A DNA stretch of 64,000 nucleotides from Euptelea pleiosperma (lineage: Eukaryota; Streptophyta; Magnoliopsida; Ranunculales; Eupteleaceae): contig CM068545.1 in NCBI GenBank assembly GCA_035048495.1, positions 44,262,450 to 44,326,449 of the forward strand, written 5' to 3'. A program made the translations under genes and the position numbers. The notes beneath the pieces were generated by a model. It did not search any database and had not been told where the DNA came from. It saw only the letters and a program-made list of their open reading frames with translations. Positions 39,201-50,026 of the stretch are shown here, one piece after another; position 1 is the first letter of the stretch, and each line of letters opens with the position of its first letter.

Positions 39201-40790
39201 CCCATTCGTGCGTCAATGACTCTAATTGGACTCAGTTTGTGCGTTACATTCCTTAGCTTATAACTAGTGACTTTTTCACAACCGGACCTCGTAATTTGAC
39301 TCAACATCTTCTATTACAATTGTTTTAACACATTTGAAGACTTGGAACAAGATTCGGGACAGTCGGAACAAGTTTGCTCCGTTCGTGCGTCAATGGCTAT
39401 AATTGGACTCAGTTTGTGCGTTACACTCCTAAGCTTATAACAAGTGACTTTTTCGCAACCGGATCTCGTAATTTGACTCAATCTGTTCCATTGCAATTGT
39501 TTCAACACATTTAAAGTCTTGGAACAAGATTCGGGACAATCGAAACAAGTTTGCTCCATCCGTGCGTCAATGTCTCTAATTGGACTCAGTTTGTTTGTTA
39601 CATTCCGAAGCCTATAACTAGTGACTTTTGTGCAACCGGACCTCGTAATTGGACTCAAACTCTTCTATTACTAATGTTTCAACACATTTGCAGTGTTTGA
39701 AAAAGATTCGGGACAGTCGAAACAATTTTGCTCCATCCGTGCGTCAATGTCGCTAATTGGACTCAGTTTGTGTGTTACATTCCGAAGCCTATAACTAGTG
39801 ACTTTTTCGCAACCGGACCCCATAATTTGACTCAAACTCTTCCATTATTATTATTTCAACACATTTGAAGTGTTGGAACAAGATTTAGGACAGTCGGAAG
39901 AAGTTTGCTCCATCCGTTCGTCAACGTCTTTAATTTGACTCAATTTGTTTGCTACATTCCTAGGCCTATAATTACTTACTTTTTCGCAATCGGACTTCGT
40001 AATTTGACTCAATATCTTCTATTACAATTGTTTCAACACATTTGAAGTGTTGGAACAAGATTCGGGACTGTCGGAACAGGTTTACCGCATTCGTGCGTCA
40101 ATGACCCTAATTGGATTCAGTTTGTGCGTTACATTCCCAAGCTTATAACTAGTTTCATTTGCACAACCGGATCTCGTAATTTGACTTAGTATCTTCCATT
40201 ACAATTGTTTCAACACATTTGAACTGTTGAAAAAAGATTCGGGACAGTCGGAACAAGTTTGCTCCATTCATTCGTCAATGTCTCTAATTGGACTCAGATT
40301 GGGTGTTACATTCCTAAGCCTATAATTACTGACTTTTTCGCAACCAGACTTCGTAATTTCACTCAATATCTTCTATTAGAATTGTTTTAACACATTTGAA
40401 GTGTTAGAACAAGATTCGGGACTATAGGAACAAGTTTGTCCCATTCGTGCATCAATGACTCTAATTGGACTCAGTTTGTGCGTCACATTCCAAAGCTTAT
40501 AACTAGTGAGTTTTGCACAACCGGACCTCGTAATTTGACTCAATCTCTTCCATTGTAATTGTTTCAACACATTTGAAGTGTTGGAACAAGATTCGGGACA
40601 ATCGGAACAAGTTTGTTATTGACTTTTTCACAACCGGACTTCGTAATTTGACTCAATATCTTTTATTATAATTGTTTTAACACATTTGAAGTGTTGGAAC
40701 AAGAATCGGGATAGTTGAAACAAGTTTGTTCCATCCGTGCGTCAATGACTCTAATTGGACTCAGTTTGGTTGTTACATTCCGAAGCCTAT
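36250..40790. repeat. Satellite block S3
   Basis: The block is 177-bp satellite. It contains marker pairs near 36725 and 40376 and the two-monomer landmark type at 38076 and 39314 (1238 bp, seven monomers apart). It ends at the element B target site CCTAT (40786-40790). Its arrangement 39314 to 40376 (1062 bp) is the same as 53205 to 54267 in S5. Confidence 0.96.
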
Positions 40791-40995
40791 TGAAAATAGG
40801 TATTTTCCGCGTCGTTGGTTACGGAAACCCTAGAATCAACACATTTTTTAATTTATCCGAGACATTTAACCTGTAAAATGAGCAATTTTGCACAGTGGCT
40901 CGTGTCGGATGTCGATCCGCACTCGGGATTAATCAGATTAGAGCAATAAGGAACATAAAATAACAGAATTTTGTCAAACTCGAATCAAAATAAAC

Positions 40996-41001
40996 TTTAT
41001 T
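40996..41001 (-). terminator. AATAAA poly-A signal in element B
   Basis: TTTATT on the plus strand is AATAAA on the LTR sense strand, about 205 bp from the LTR 3' end. Element C has AATAAA motifs at the matching position (50006-50026). Confidence 0.45.
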
Positions 41002-41247
41002 TCTTGAATTCAACTGTAACTTACAATTAAAACATGAGATAATTAATCTATAAAACAATAAACCTAAATTAAGTAGAGAGAGAAGATAGATGGCCTAGAG
41101 AGAGAAATAGAAATTAGAGAGAAAATAAGGAAGAAAAAGATAAAGAGGAGAAGAGAGAGAAAGTAGAGAGAGAAAAATGGAAGAAACTAGGGAGAGAGAG
41201 CTAGAGAAAGAAACTAGAGAGGATGGAAGAAAAGAGAAAGTGAAGAA

Positions 41248-41260
41248 ACTTACCACTTAC
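41248..41260 (-). other. Candidate 5' splice sites in element B leader
   Basis: On the minus strand this reads GTAAGTGGTAAGTTTCTTC, two donor-like GTAAGT motifs just before the CT-rich tract. Element C has GTAAGCTTTCTT at the corresponding place (49729), so the motif is conserved between copies. Confidence 0.4.
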
Positions 41261-41820
41261 CGGATAGATCGCATCGGCCTAGATCGCACGGTCTAGGTGA
41301 AGGTGGTTTAGGACATGATGGAGCTGAAGATACCCTTTTTTTTTTTTCGGAGTGGTTGGGTCGTCGGCCAAGGAGAGAGTCCAAGGAGCATCTATGGTGG
41401 AGGACCTTGGTGCATGGAAGTCGGGGTGGTCTTCTTGAACGGTGCACACGTAGGAAGCGATACACCCCACTAGTTGAGGCACCACGTGGTGGCTGGCCAA
41501 GAGGAGATCTACCTCTTGAGTTAGAAGGACAGTCCGTGAGTGGGAAGAGAAGGCAGTGACGGTGCATCAGAGGAGGAGGAGGAGATCAGGCAGTCGAGAG
41601 GAGAGGAATCAGCAGGCGGTGCATATGCTGCAAGGTGGTGATGCGTGAGGAGCTCGCGGTTGAGGAGGTGAGAGATCGCCGGAAGTTGAAGCAACCGAAC
41701 TTGCTGGTTCATTTTCAGGCGAAGGAGCAGCCATTCTTCAATGGAGGATGAAGCATGAAGATGGAAATGGTGGAGGCGCTGTTGCAGGTGGGCTGAGGAG
41801 GGCGGTTCATGACGTGGTGG

Positions 41821-41845
41821 CCGGAGTTGCAGGCTGCAACTCCGG
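41821..41845. repeat. 25-bp palindrome, element B copy
   Basis: Arms CCGGAGTTGCAG and CTGCAACTCCGG surround a single G, and the arms match perfectly. It belongs to the recurring palindrome family of LTRs B and C and corresponds in order to the copy at 49169-49194. Confidence 0.9.
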
Positions 41846-41975
41846 TAAGAAAACGCAACAAGAAGATGTGTGGCCCGTGGCAGCAAGCTCTGCTGCGCAC
41901 AGGCGGAAGGGGGGGAAGTTTTAGATGAAGGAGAAGAAGAAGGAGACAGCAGCAAGAGGCGGAAGTAGACACGGT

Positions 41976-41994
41976 CGGAGTTCTGCAACTCCGG
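41976..41994. repeat. Short palindrome variant, element B
   Basis: CGGAGTT, a four- to five-base centre and AACTCCG form a shortened version of the same palindrome, missing the inner GCAG of the left arm. It corresponds in order to 49002-49025 in element C. Confidence 0.8.
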
Positions 41995-42143
41995 CCGGTA
42001 GATGAAGGTGAAGAAGACGGTGATGGGGTTTTAGGAGCTGCAGGCCGTTGCAGGCCGTTGTAGGCCAGACCAGTAGCGTGGGTTGCCACTAAAGTGGCTG
42101 AACTGAGCAGGATGTGAGTGGTCTCGAGTTGGACACCTGCTGG

Positions 42144-42169
42144 CCGGAGTTGCAGACCTGCAACTCCGG
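42144..42169. repeat. 26-bp palindrome, element B copy next to leader start
   Basis: Arms CCGGAGTTGCAG and CTGCAACTCCGG flank the two-base centre AC and match perfectly. It lies at the inner edge of the GA/CT-rich leader and matches 48804-48829 of element C in both sequence and surroundings. Confidence 0.9.
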
Positions 42170-42288
42170 CGAAAGAAGATAGGGAAGAAGAAGAAAGAAG
42201 AAAAAAGAAAAGAAGAAGAAGAGGAGGAAAGAAGAAGAGAATGAAGGGGAGAACGTGGGGAAGGAGAGGAGGAGAGGGGAGAGGGATT

Positions 42289-42306
42289 AGGGTTCGAACG
42301 AACCCT
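42289..42306. repeat. Promoter-proximal hairpin, element B
   Basis: AGGGTTCG and CGAACCCT surround AA. It lies just downstream (LTR sense) of the TATA box, so it would be near the 5' end of the transcript. Element C has AGGGTT GAAA AACCCT at the same place (48561-48576): different bases, same pairing. Confidence 0.8.
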
Positions 42307-42316
42307 TCTCCTTCCT

Positions 42317-42325
42317 CTTATAAAG
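42317..42325 (-). promoter_or_regulatory. TATA box of element B LTR
   Basis: The minus strand reads CTTTATAAG, directly followed by the purine-to-pyrimidine leader. It lies between the perfect palindrome 42328-42353 (upstream) and the hairpin 42289-42306 (downstream). Element C has only the degenerate ACTTAAGG here. Confidence 0.55.
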
Positions 42326-42327
42326 CT

Positions 42328-42353
42328 CCCTATTTCCATTAATGGAAATAGGG
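42328..42353. repeat. Perfect 26-bp palindrome upstream of TATA, element B
   Basis: CCCTATTTCCATT is followed at once by its exact reverse complement AATGGAAATAGGG. Element C has an unrelated 40-bp hairpin at the same position (48511-48550). Confidence 0.88.
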
Positions 42354-42560
42354 TATTTTTTAAATAAAAAAAATATTTTTGAAATTCGCGGGGTCCACTA
42401 ACTGGTCGGACAGCGGGTCGATGCTGATGGGCCCGGCTACTGGCCCACATGGACTGATGATGTCCATCGTCTCACAAGATGATGTGACAGGCATTCTGAA
42501 GGCGATCGGATGGATGGTGACTTGATTGGGACCCAGATTGGTAGATCGACGGATCTAGAG

Positions 42561-42615
42561 AGATCCAACGGTCCGATTGAAGATCCAACGGTCCGATGGA
42601 AGATCCAACGGTCAG
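42561..42615. repeat. 20-bp tandem repeat in element B U3
   Basis: AGATCCAACGGTCCGATKGA occurs twice and a third partial copy follows. Element C keeps only a single degraded version around 47900-47940. Confidence 0.85.
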
Positions 42616-43272
42616 AAAGCTAAGGAAGATGAGATAGAGCAGAAGGGTAGGAGTTCTGGGGTTAAGTCAGTAGATTCGAGGATCGAGAGATGAAGAGAGA
42701 GAGAGAATAAGAAGAAATGAGAGAAAAAGTATCAAAAAAAATGGAAAAAAGCACTGGCGGAGGGTCTGGAACCCTGGTCTTCACTGTGACATCCTCACGC
42801 TTCTCCAGTAGAGTCGACCATCATTCTTTGCTGACTCATGTGGCTTTAAACGCTTTGGTCTGTCTCTTGGTCATTGGCTCTCCTACTCTCTTCGTTCTTT
42901 GGGCCGGCTTTTTGGTCCTCTTATTCAGCCCATATTTGGCCCATATCTTCTAGTCATAGCATGTGGGCTTTTTAAGCTTTGATAATGGGCTTTCATGATC
43001 GATTTGGGCCCACAAGTCTTGAGAATCGTCCCATCGGGGTTTCCTGCGACAGAAGAAGCGCGTAATGAGACTTTATCAGAACGGCTTAATATCTAGACTT
43101 TCGAAAATGTGTTTAATGCATCCAAATATACCATTTCGTCCAGAAAAGTGTGTTCTACGCAACAGAAGAGACTCTTACGTAGAAAAGTAGGTAAATAGAG
43201 TATTTTACGTAGGAGAATGCAATAACGCTAAAAGGATAATTGCTTAAAATAAGCACTTTTGAGCGAATATCA

Positions 43273-46200
43273 CCTATAACTAGTGACTTTTGTGCAACCG
43301 GACATCGTAATTTGACTCAAACTCTTCCATTACTATTGTTTCAACACATTTGAAGTGTTTGAGAAAGATTCGGGACAGTCGCAACAATTTTGCTCCATTC
43401 GTGCGTCAATGTCTCTATTTGCACTCAGTTTGTGTGTTACATTCCGAAGCCTATAACTAGTGACTTTTTCGCAACCGGACCCTGTAATTTGACTCAAACT
43501 CTTCCATTACTATTGTTTCAACACATTTGAAGTGTATGAACAAGATTTGGGACAGTCGAAAGAAGTTTGCTCCATCCGTTCGTCAATGTCTCTAATTGGA
43601 CTCAATTTGTGTGTTACATTCCTAAGCCTATAATTACTTACTTTTTCGCAATCGGAATCTGTAATTTGACTCAATATCTTCTATTACAATTGTTTTAACG
43701 CATTTGATGTGTTGGAACAAGATTAGGGACTGTCGGAACAAGTTTACCCCATTCGTGCGTAAATGACTCCAATTGCACTCAGTTTGTGCGTTACATTCCC
43801 AAGCTTATAACTAGTGACTTTTGCACAACCGGACCTCGTAATTTGACTCAATATCTTCCATTACAATTGTTTTAACACATTTGTACTGTTGAAAAAGATT
43901 CGGGACAGTCGGAATAAGTTTGCTCCATTCGTTCGTCAATGTCTCTAATTCGACTCCGTTTGGGTGTTACATTCCTAAGCCTATAATTACTGACTTTTTC
44001 GTAACCGGACTTCGTATTTTGGCTCAATATCTTGTATTACAATTGTTTTAACACATTTGAAGTGTTGAACAAGATTCGGGACTGTCGGAACAAGTTTGCC
44101 CCATTCGTGCGTCAATGACTCTAATTGGACTCAGTTTGTGCGTTACATTCCTTAGCTTATAACTAGTGACTTTTTCACAATCGGACCTCGTAATTTGACT
44201 CAACATCTTCTATTACAATTGTTTTAACACATTTGAAGACTTGGAACAAGATTCGGGACAGTCGGAACAAGTTTGCTCCGTTCGTGCGTCAATGGCTATA
44301 ATTGGACTCAGTTTGTGCGTTACACTCCTAAGCTTATAACAAGTGACTTTTTCGCAACCGGATCTCGTAATTTGACTCAATCTGTTCCATTGCAATTGTT
44401 TCAACACATTTAAAGTCTTGGAACAAGATTCGGGACAATCGAAACAAGTGTGCTCCATCCGTGCGTCAATGTCTCTAATTGGACTCAGTTTGTTTGTTAC
44501 ATTCCGAAGCCTATAACTAGTGACTTTTGTGCAACCGGACCTCGTAATTTGACTCAAACTCTTCTATTACTAATGTTTCAACACATTTGCAGTGTTTGAA
44601 AAAAGATTCGGGACAGTCGAAACAATTTTGCTCCATCCGTGCGTCAATGTCGCTAATTGGACTCAGTTTGTGTGTTACATTCCGTAGCCTATAACTAGTG
44701 ACTTTTTCGCAACCGGACCCCGTAATTTGACTCAAACTCTTCCATTACTATTATTTCAACTCATTTGAAGTGTTGGAACAAGATTTAGGACAGTCGGAAG
44801 AAGTTTGCTCCATCCGTTCGTCAACGTCTTTAATTGGACTCAATTTGTTTGTTACATTCCTTTGCCTATAATTACTTACTTTTTCGCAATCGGACTTCGT
44901 AATTTGACTCAATATCTTTTATTACAATTTTTTCAACACATTTGAAGTGTTGGAACAAGATTCGGGACTGTCGGAACAGGTTTACCGCATTCGTGCGTCA
45001 ATGACCCTAATTGGACTCAGTTTGTGCGTTACATTCCTTAGCTTATAACTAGTGACTTTTTCACAACCGGACCTCGTAATTTGACTCAATATCTTCTATT
45101 ACAATTGTTTTAACACATTTGAAGACTTGTAACAAGATTCGGGACAGTCGGAACAAGTTTGCTCCGTTCGTGCGTCAATGGCTATAAGTGGACTCAGTTT
45201 GTGCGTTACACTCCTAAGCTTATAACAAGTGACTTTTTCGCAACCGGATGTCATAATTTGACTCAATCTGTTCCATTGCAATTGTTTCAACACATCTAAA
45301 GTCTTGGAACAAGAGTCGGGACAATCGAAACAAGTTTGCTCCATCCGTGCGTCAATGTCTCTAATTGGACTCAGTTTGTTTGTTACATTCCGAAGCCTAT
45401 AACTAGTGACTTTTGTGCAACCAGACATCGTAATTTGACTCAAACTCTTTCATTACTATTGTTTCAACACATTTGAAGTGTTTGAGAAAGATTCAGGACA
45501 GTCGCAACAATTTTGCTCCATCCGTGCGTCAATGTCTCTATTTGGACTCAGTTTGTGTGTTACATTCCAAAGCCTATAACTAGTGACTTTTTCGCAACCG
45601 GACCCTGTAATTTGACTCAAACTCTTCCATTACTATTGTTTCAACACATTTGAAGTGTATGAACAAGATTTGGGACAGTCGAAAGAAGTTTGCTCCATCC
45701 GTTCGTCAATGTCTCTAATTGGACTTAATTTGTGTGTTACATTCCTAAGCCTATAATTACTTACTTTTTCGCAATCGGAATCTGTAATTTGACTCAATAT
45801 CTTCTATTACAATTGTTTTAACACATTTGATGTGTTGGAATAAGATTAGGGACTGTCGGAACAAGTTTACCCCATTCGTGCGTAAATGACTCCAATTGCA
45901 CTCAGTTTGTGCGTTACATTCCCAAGCTTATAACTAGTGACTTTTGCACAACCGGACCTCGTAATTTGACTCAATATCTTCCATTGCAATTGATTTAACA
46001 CATTTGAACAGTTGAAAAAAGATTCGGGACAGTCGGAACAAGTTTGCTCCATTCGTTCGTCAATGTCTCTAATTGGACTCAGTTTGGGTGTTACATTCCT
46101 AAGCCTATAATTACTGACTTTTTCGTAACCGGACTTCGTATTTTGGCTCAATATCTTGTATTACAATTGTTTTAACACATTTGAAGTGTTGAACAAGATT

Positions 46201-47265
46201 CGGGACTGTCGGAACAAGTTTGCCCCATTCGTGCGTCAATGACTCTAATTGGACTCAGTTTGTGCGTTACATTCCTTAGCTTATAACTAGTGACTTTTTC
46301 ACAACCGGACCTCGTAATTTGACTCAATATCTTCTATTACAATTGTTCTAACACATTTGAAGACTTGGAACAAGATTCGGGACAGTCGGAACAAGTTTGC
46401 TCCGTTCGTGCGTCAATGACTATAATTGGACTCAGTTTGTGCGTTACACTCCTAAGCTTATAACAAGTGACTTTTTCGCAACCGGATCTCGTAATTTGAC
46501 TCAATCTGTTCCATTGCAATTGTTTCAACACATTTAAAGCCTTGGAACAAGATTCGGGACAATCGAAACAAGTTTGCTCTATCCCTGCGTCAATGTCTCT
46601 AATAGGACTCAGTTTGTTTGTTACATTCCGAAGCCTATAACTAGGTACTTTTGTGCAACAGGACATCGTAATTTGACTCAAACTCTTCCATTACTATTGT
46701 TTCAACACATTTGAAGTGTTTGAGAAAGGTTTGGGACAGTCGCAACAGTTTTGCTCCATCCGTGCGTCAATGTCTCTATTTGGACTCAGTTTGTGTGTTA
46801 CATTCCGAAGCCTATAATTACTGACTTTTTCGCAACCAGACTTTGTAATTTCACTCAATATCTTCTATTAGAATTGTTTTAACACATTTGAAGTGTTAGA
46901 ACAAGATTCGGGACTATAGGAACAAGTTTGTCCCATTCGTGCATCAATGACTCTAATTGGACTCAGTTTGTGCGTCACATTCCAAAGCTTATAACTAGTG
47001 AGTTTTGCACAACCGGACCTCGTAATTTGACTCAATCTCTTCCATTGTAATTGTTTCAACACATTTGAAGTGTTGGAACAAGATTCGGGACAATCGGAAC
47101 AAGTTTGTTATTGACTTTTTCACAACCGGACTTCGTAATTTGACTCAATATCTTTTTTTATAATTGTTTTAACACATTTGAAGTGTTGGAACAAGAATCG
47201 GGATAGTTGAAACAAGTTTGTTCCATCCGTGCATCAATGACTCTAATTGGACTCAGTTTGGTTGT
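43273..47265. repeat. Satellite block S4
   Basis: The block is 177-bp satellite between the two solo LTRs. It carries the two-monomer landmark at 44213, 45099 and 46337 and one marker pair at 46868. The stretch around 45099-46700 is paralogous to 51183-52790 in S5 at a constant offset of 6084, sharing rare variants such as CTAGGTACTTTTGTGCAACA. At the left edges the offset is 6969; the difference (885) is exactly five monomers. Confidence 0.95.
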
Positions 47266-48304
47266 TGATATTCGCTCAAAAGTGCTTATTTTAAGCAATT
47301 ATCCTTTTAGCGTTATTGCATTCTCCTACGTAAAATACTCTATTTACCTACTTTTCTACGTAAGAGTCTCTTCTGTTGCGTAGAACACACTTTTCTGGAC
47401 GAAATGGTATATTTGCATGCATTAAACACATTTTCGGAAGTCTAGATATTAAGCCGTTCTGATAAAGTCTCATTACGCGCTTCTTCTGTCGCAGGAAACC
47501 CCGATGGGATGATTCTCGAGACGTGCGGGCCTAGATCGATCATGAGAGCCCTTTATCAAAGCTTAAAGAGCCCACAGGCTATGACTAGAAGATATGGGCC
47601 AAATACGGGTTGAAAAAGAGGACCGAAGAGCCGGCCCAAGGAACCACGAGAGCGGGAGAGCTGATAACCAAGAGAAGGACCAAAGCATTTAAAGCCACAT
47701 CAAATGATGGCCTGCTCTACTGGCAAAGCTCAAGTGAAGAACAATGGAAAACCAGGGTTCATGACCCTCTGCCAATACTTTTTCTGATATTTTCTCTCTC
47801 ATCTCTCCTTATTTTCTCTCTCTTCATTTCTCGGTCCTCGAATCTATTGACTTAACCCCAGAACTCCTGCTCATTGGCTCTGTCTCATCTCCCTTAGCTT
47901 TCTGACCGTTGGATCTTCCATCGGGCCGTTGAATCTCTATAGATCGACATGTGATCTATCAATTCTATGCATCCGACCATCCGATCATGCTACTGATCAG
48001 TCGATCATCCATCCTATCAACCACCCGATCTCCAGTGTAAAATATCAGTCCCTAAGGCAGGTTTGATTATAGAGAAATGCCTCAGATTATTGATCGTGGC
48101 TGAGAGCGTAGAGCTCGATTTCCGAAGAAAGGAAAATACATCTTTCCTTGATGGGTATTTCAAGGGGAAAATGCATTTTTCTCCCCTGGCAACCAAACGC
48201 ACCCTAACCCACATCCATCGAGCCCAGTGGCCCACTATCCTTCTCACCTACCTTCTGGCCCATGGCCGATGCACTCTGGGCCCACGATTTTGAGCATTCC
48301 CATT

Positions 48305-48374
48305 GGCCAACCACTGGCCGACTCGTGGCGTCTTCTCTCGGCCAACCACTGGCCAACACGTGGCATCAGCTTTT
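48305..48374. repeat. 35-bp tandem repeat in element C U3
   Basis: GGCCAACCACTGGCC followed by A/GAC..CGTGGC occurs at 48305 and again at 48340. It is not found in element B, so it belongs to the variable middle of this LTR family. Confidence 0.85.
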
Positions 48375-48510
48375 GGCCTGGTGGTCATGGCCAAATAGCC
48401 CACGAGCCCAAGCCCGTGACCCACTTATCATTTTTCAAAAATAAAAATTAAAATAAAAGAATAATAAAAAAATAAAAAAAAATAAAAATAATAAAAAATA
48501 ATTTTTTTTT

Positions 48511-48550
48511 AGAAACCGTGAGTTTCTAAGTGTAGAAACCCACGGTTTCT
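48511..48550. repeat. 40-bp hairpin at promoter position, element C
   Basis: Two 18-base arms, beginning AGAAACCGTG and ending CACGGTTTCT, surround AGTG with one mismatch. It follows an AT-rich region and occupies the place of the unrelated 26-bp palindrome of element B. Confidence 0.88.
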
Positions 48551-48560
48551 ACTTAAGGAG

Positions 48561-48576
48561 AGGGTTGAAAAACCCT
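48561..48576. repeat. Promoter-proximal hairpin, element C
   Basis: AGGGTT and AACCCT surround GAAA. It is the counterpart of 42289-42306 in element B. Confidence 0.75.
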
Positions 48577-48680
48577 CCGGCTCTCTCTTCTTCCGCCCCC
48601 GCCGCTCGGACATCTCTTCTTCCTCTTCCCTTTCCCTTTCTTCTTCTCCTCCGGCGCGCCATCGCCGGTGAGGAGTGGAG

Positions 48681-48786
48681 CTTCTTCTTCTTCTTCTTCT
48701 TCTTCTTCCTCCTCTTCTTCTTCTTCTTCTTCTTCTTCTTCTTCTTCTTCTTCTTCTCCTCTTCCTCCTCCTCTTCTTCTTCTTCG
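48681..48786 (+). repeat. (CTT)n microsatellite in element C leader
   Basis: This is a nearly pure CTT/CTC run of about 105 bp. It yields false Ser-, Leu-, Lys- and Arg-rich frames on both strands. Confidence 0.95.
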
Positions 48787-48803
48787 TTTTCTTGTTTTTG
48801 TTG

Positions 48804-48829
48804 CTGGAGTTGCAGGTCTGCAACTCCGG
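48804..48829. repeat. Palindrome copy 1, element C
   Basis: CTGGAGTTGCAG, GT, CTGCAACTCCGG: the 12-base arms have one mismatch. It sits at the 3' edge of the CTT run. Confidence 0.88.
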
Positions 48830-49001
48830 CCGGCGAACCGAGCGCCACCACCGTCCTCACCACAGCAAGCTGGTGAGGGTCCTCCTCTTCTTCTTCCTTC
48901 TCTTCTTTCCTCTTCCTCCCTTCCCTTCCTCCTTCTTTCTTCTTCTTCTTCTTCCTCTCCTTCTTCTGCTGCGTCTTCTTCTTTTTCGTTTCACGATCAC
49001 A

Positions 49002-49025
49002 CCGGAGTTGCTGCTGCAACTCCGG
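49002..49025. repeat. Palindrome copy 2, element C
   Basis: The 24 bp start CCGGAGTTGC and end GCAACTCCGG around TGCT, with 10-base perfect arms. A pyrimidine tract precedes it. Confidence 0.88.
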
Positions 49026-49168
49026 CCTCCACCACCAACCAGCAACCACGTTGCTGTTCTTCACCTATCCTCCACGCTCTTGACGCCACTGTTAACCCAT
49101 CTTCACCACGATCTTCCCCGCTTGAGATTTCACCACACCGCCCCGTCATCTTCTTCTTCACATCACGG

Positions 49169-49194
49169 CCGGAGTTGCAGGTTTGCAACTCCGG
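49169..49194. repeat. Palindrome copy 3, element C
   Basis: CCGGAGTTGCAG, GT, TTGCAACTCCGG: the arms have one mismatch. It is followed after 18 bases by a run of 18 A (49213-49230). Confidence 0.88.
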
Positions 49195-49500
49195 CGTTAA
49201 TGGCGTGAATATAAAAAAAAAAAAAAAAAAGAAAAAGAAAGGAAAGAGAGAAGAGAAAAGAAGAGAAAGGAAGAGGGTTCATCCTCCATGACCGTTAGAT
49301 CATCTCACCATTAACGTCGCTGCCTAGAACCTGCTGCCCACCGGTGCCTCCTTCATCTCCTCCTCTCAATGTCTCTCCATCGCTGCAAGTCGAGGTGAGG
49401 ACGTTGAGGGCTGCCAGACCGTGTTTCACCATCTCCTTATCTCCCTCACCGACCTGAAATCTCCTCTCTCCAGCTGCTATCACCTCCACGAACTCCATTG

Positions 49501-49526
49501 CCGGAGTTGCAGGTCTGCAACTCCGG
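49501..49526. repeat. Palindrome copy 4, element C
   Basis: The 12-base arms CCGGAGTTGCAG and CTGCAACTCCGG match perfectly around GT. CGAAACCAC and a run of 32 A (49536-49567) follow. This copy has no clear partner in element B. Confidence 0.9.
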
Positions 49527-49534
49527 CGAAACCA

Positions 49535-49570
<36 letters not shown>

Positions 49571-49728
49571 AGAAAAGAAAAGAAGAAAAGAGAGGAGCCT
49601 TACCTCCTCTGGAGTTGCTGCCCCAATCACACCCCTTCTCCTCGATACAGCATCTCCTCCATAGCGCCAACCACCACGTTGCAAACAGGTGGCAAAATCA
49701 CTTCATGGGCTCCTCCACTTCGTCCTTG

Positions 49729-49734
49729 GTAAGC
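49729..49734 (+). other. Candidate 5' splice site in element C leader
   Basis: TTG|GTAAGC lies just before a long CT-rich tract and matches the GTAAGT motifs of element B (41248-41260) in position and in the following TTTCTT. Confidence 0.4.
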
Positions 49735-50005
49735 TTTCTTATTTAGTTTCAATTTCTCTCTCTAGGTTTCTCCCTCTCTTTCTCTTTTTATCTCTCTATT
49801 TCTCTCTCTCTCTCTAGACCTCTCTCTAGGATTAGATTTCTCTCTTCTTCTACCACTTTCTCTCTCTCTTTAACATTTTTCCAACTTTCTCTCTCTAGTT
49901 TCTCTCTCTCAAAACCTCTTTCTCTCTCTACATCCCTCTCTTATTAAAATGCTTTCTAGTTTAGTTATTTTGTTAGATTTTTGCTGTAAAAGATGATTTT
50001 GATTG

Positions 50006-50026
50006 AATAAAGTTGATTTGAATAAA
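50006..50026 (+). terminator. Two AATAAA poly-A signals, element C
   Basis: AATAAA occurs at 50006-50011 and 50021-50026, about 200 bp before the LTR end. Together with the matching site in B this supports the sense direction of the LTR. Confidence 0.5.

Larger units (their letters stand above)
40791..43272 (-). mobile_element. Element B: solo LTR, minus strand, family B/C
   Basis: The sequence is 2482 bp, starts TGAAAATAGG and ends GAATATCA (TG...CA), and is flanked by the 5-bp duplication CCTAT (40786-40790 and 43273-43277). It has no second LTR, primer site or coding region, so it is a solo LTR left by recombination between the LTRs of a full element. Its two ends match, in reverse, those of element C. 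A TATA box (TTTATAA), a pyrimidine-rich leader, a donor-like GTAAGT and AATAAA follow each other only when read on the minus strand, which gives the LTR orientation. Low-complexity open frames (41250-42450) are shadows of GA/CT-rich sequence. Confidence 0.88.

Noticed and set aside
41250..42450. Serine/leucine/proline-rich proteins of 105-155 residues in element B
   Set aside because: They are translations of GA/CT-rich leader sequence in several overlapping frames on both strands, inside a solo LTR.
40791..43272. Element B as a DNA transposon
   Set aside because: The ends are TG...CA without long inverted repeats, and the target duplication is 5 bp; both fit an LTR.
48509..49291. Poly-Ser, poly-Leu, poly-Lys and poly-Arg proteins in element C
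   Set aside because: They are products of the CTT microsatellite and A runs in all frames; no codon bias or domain is present.
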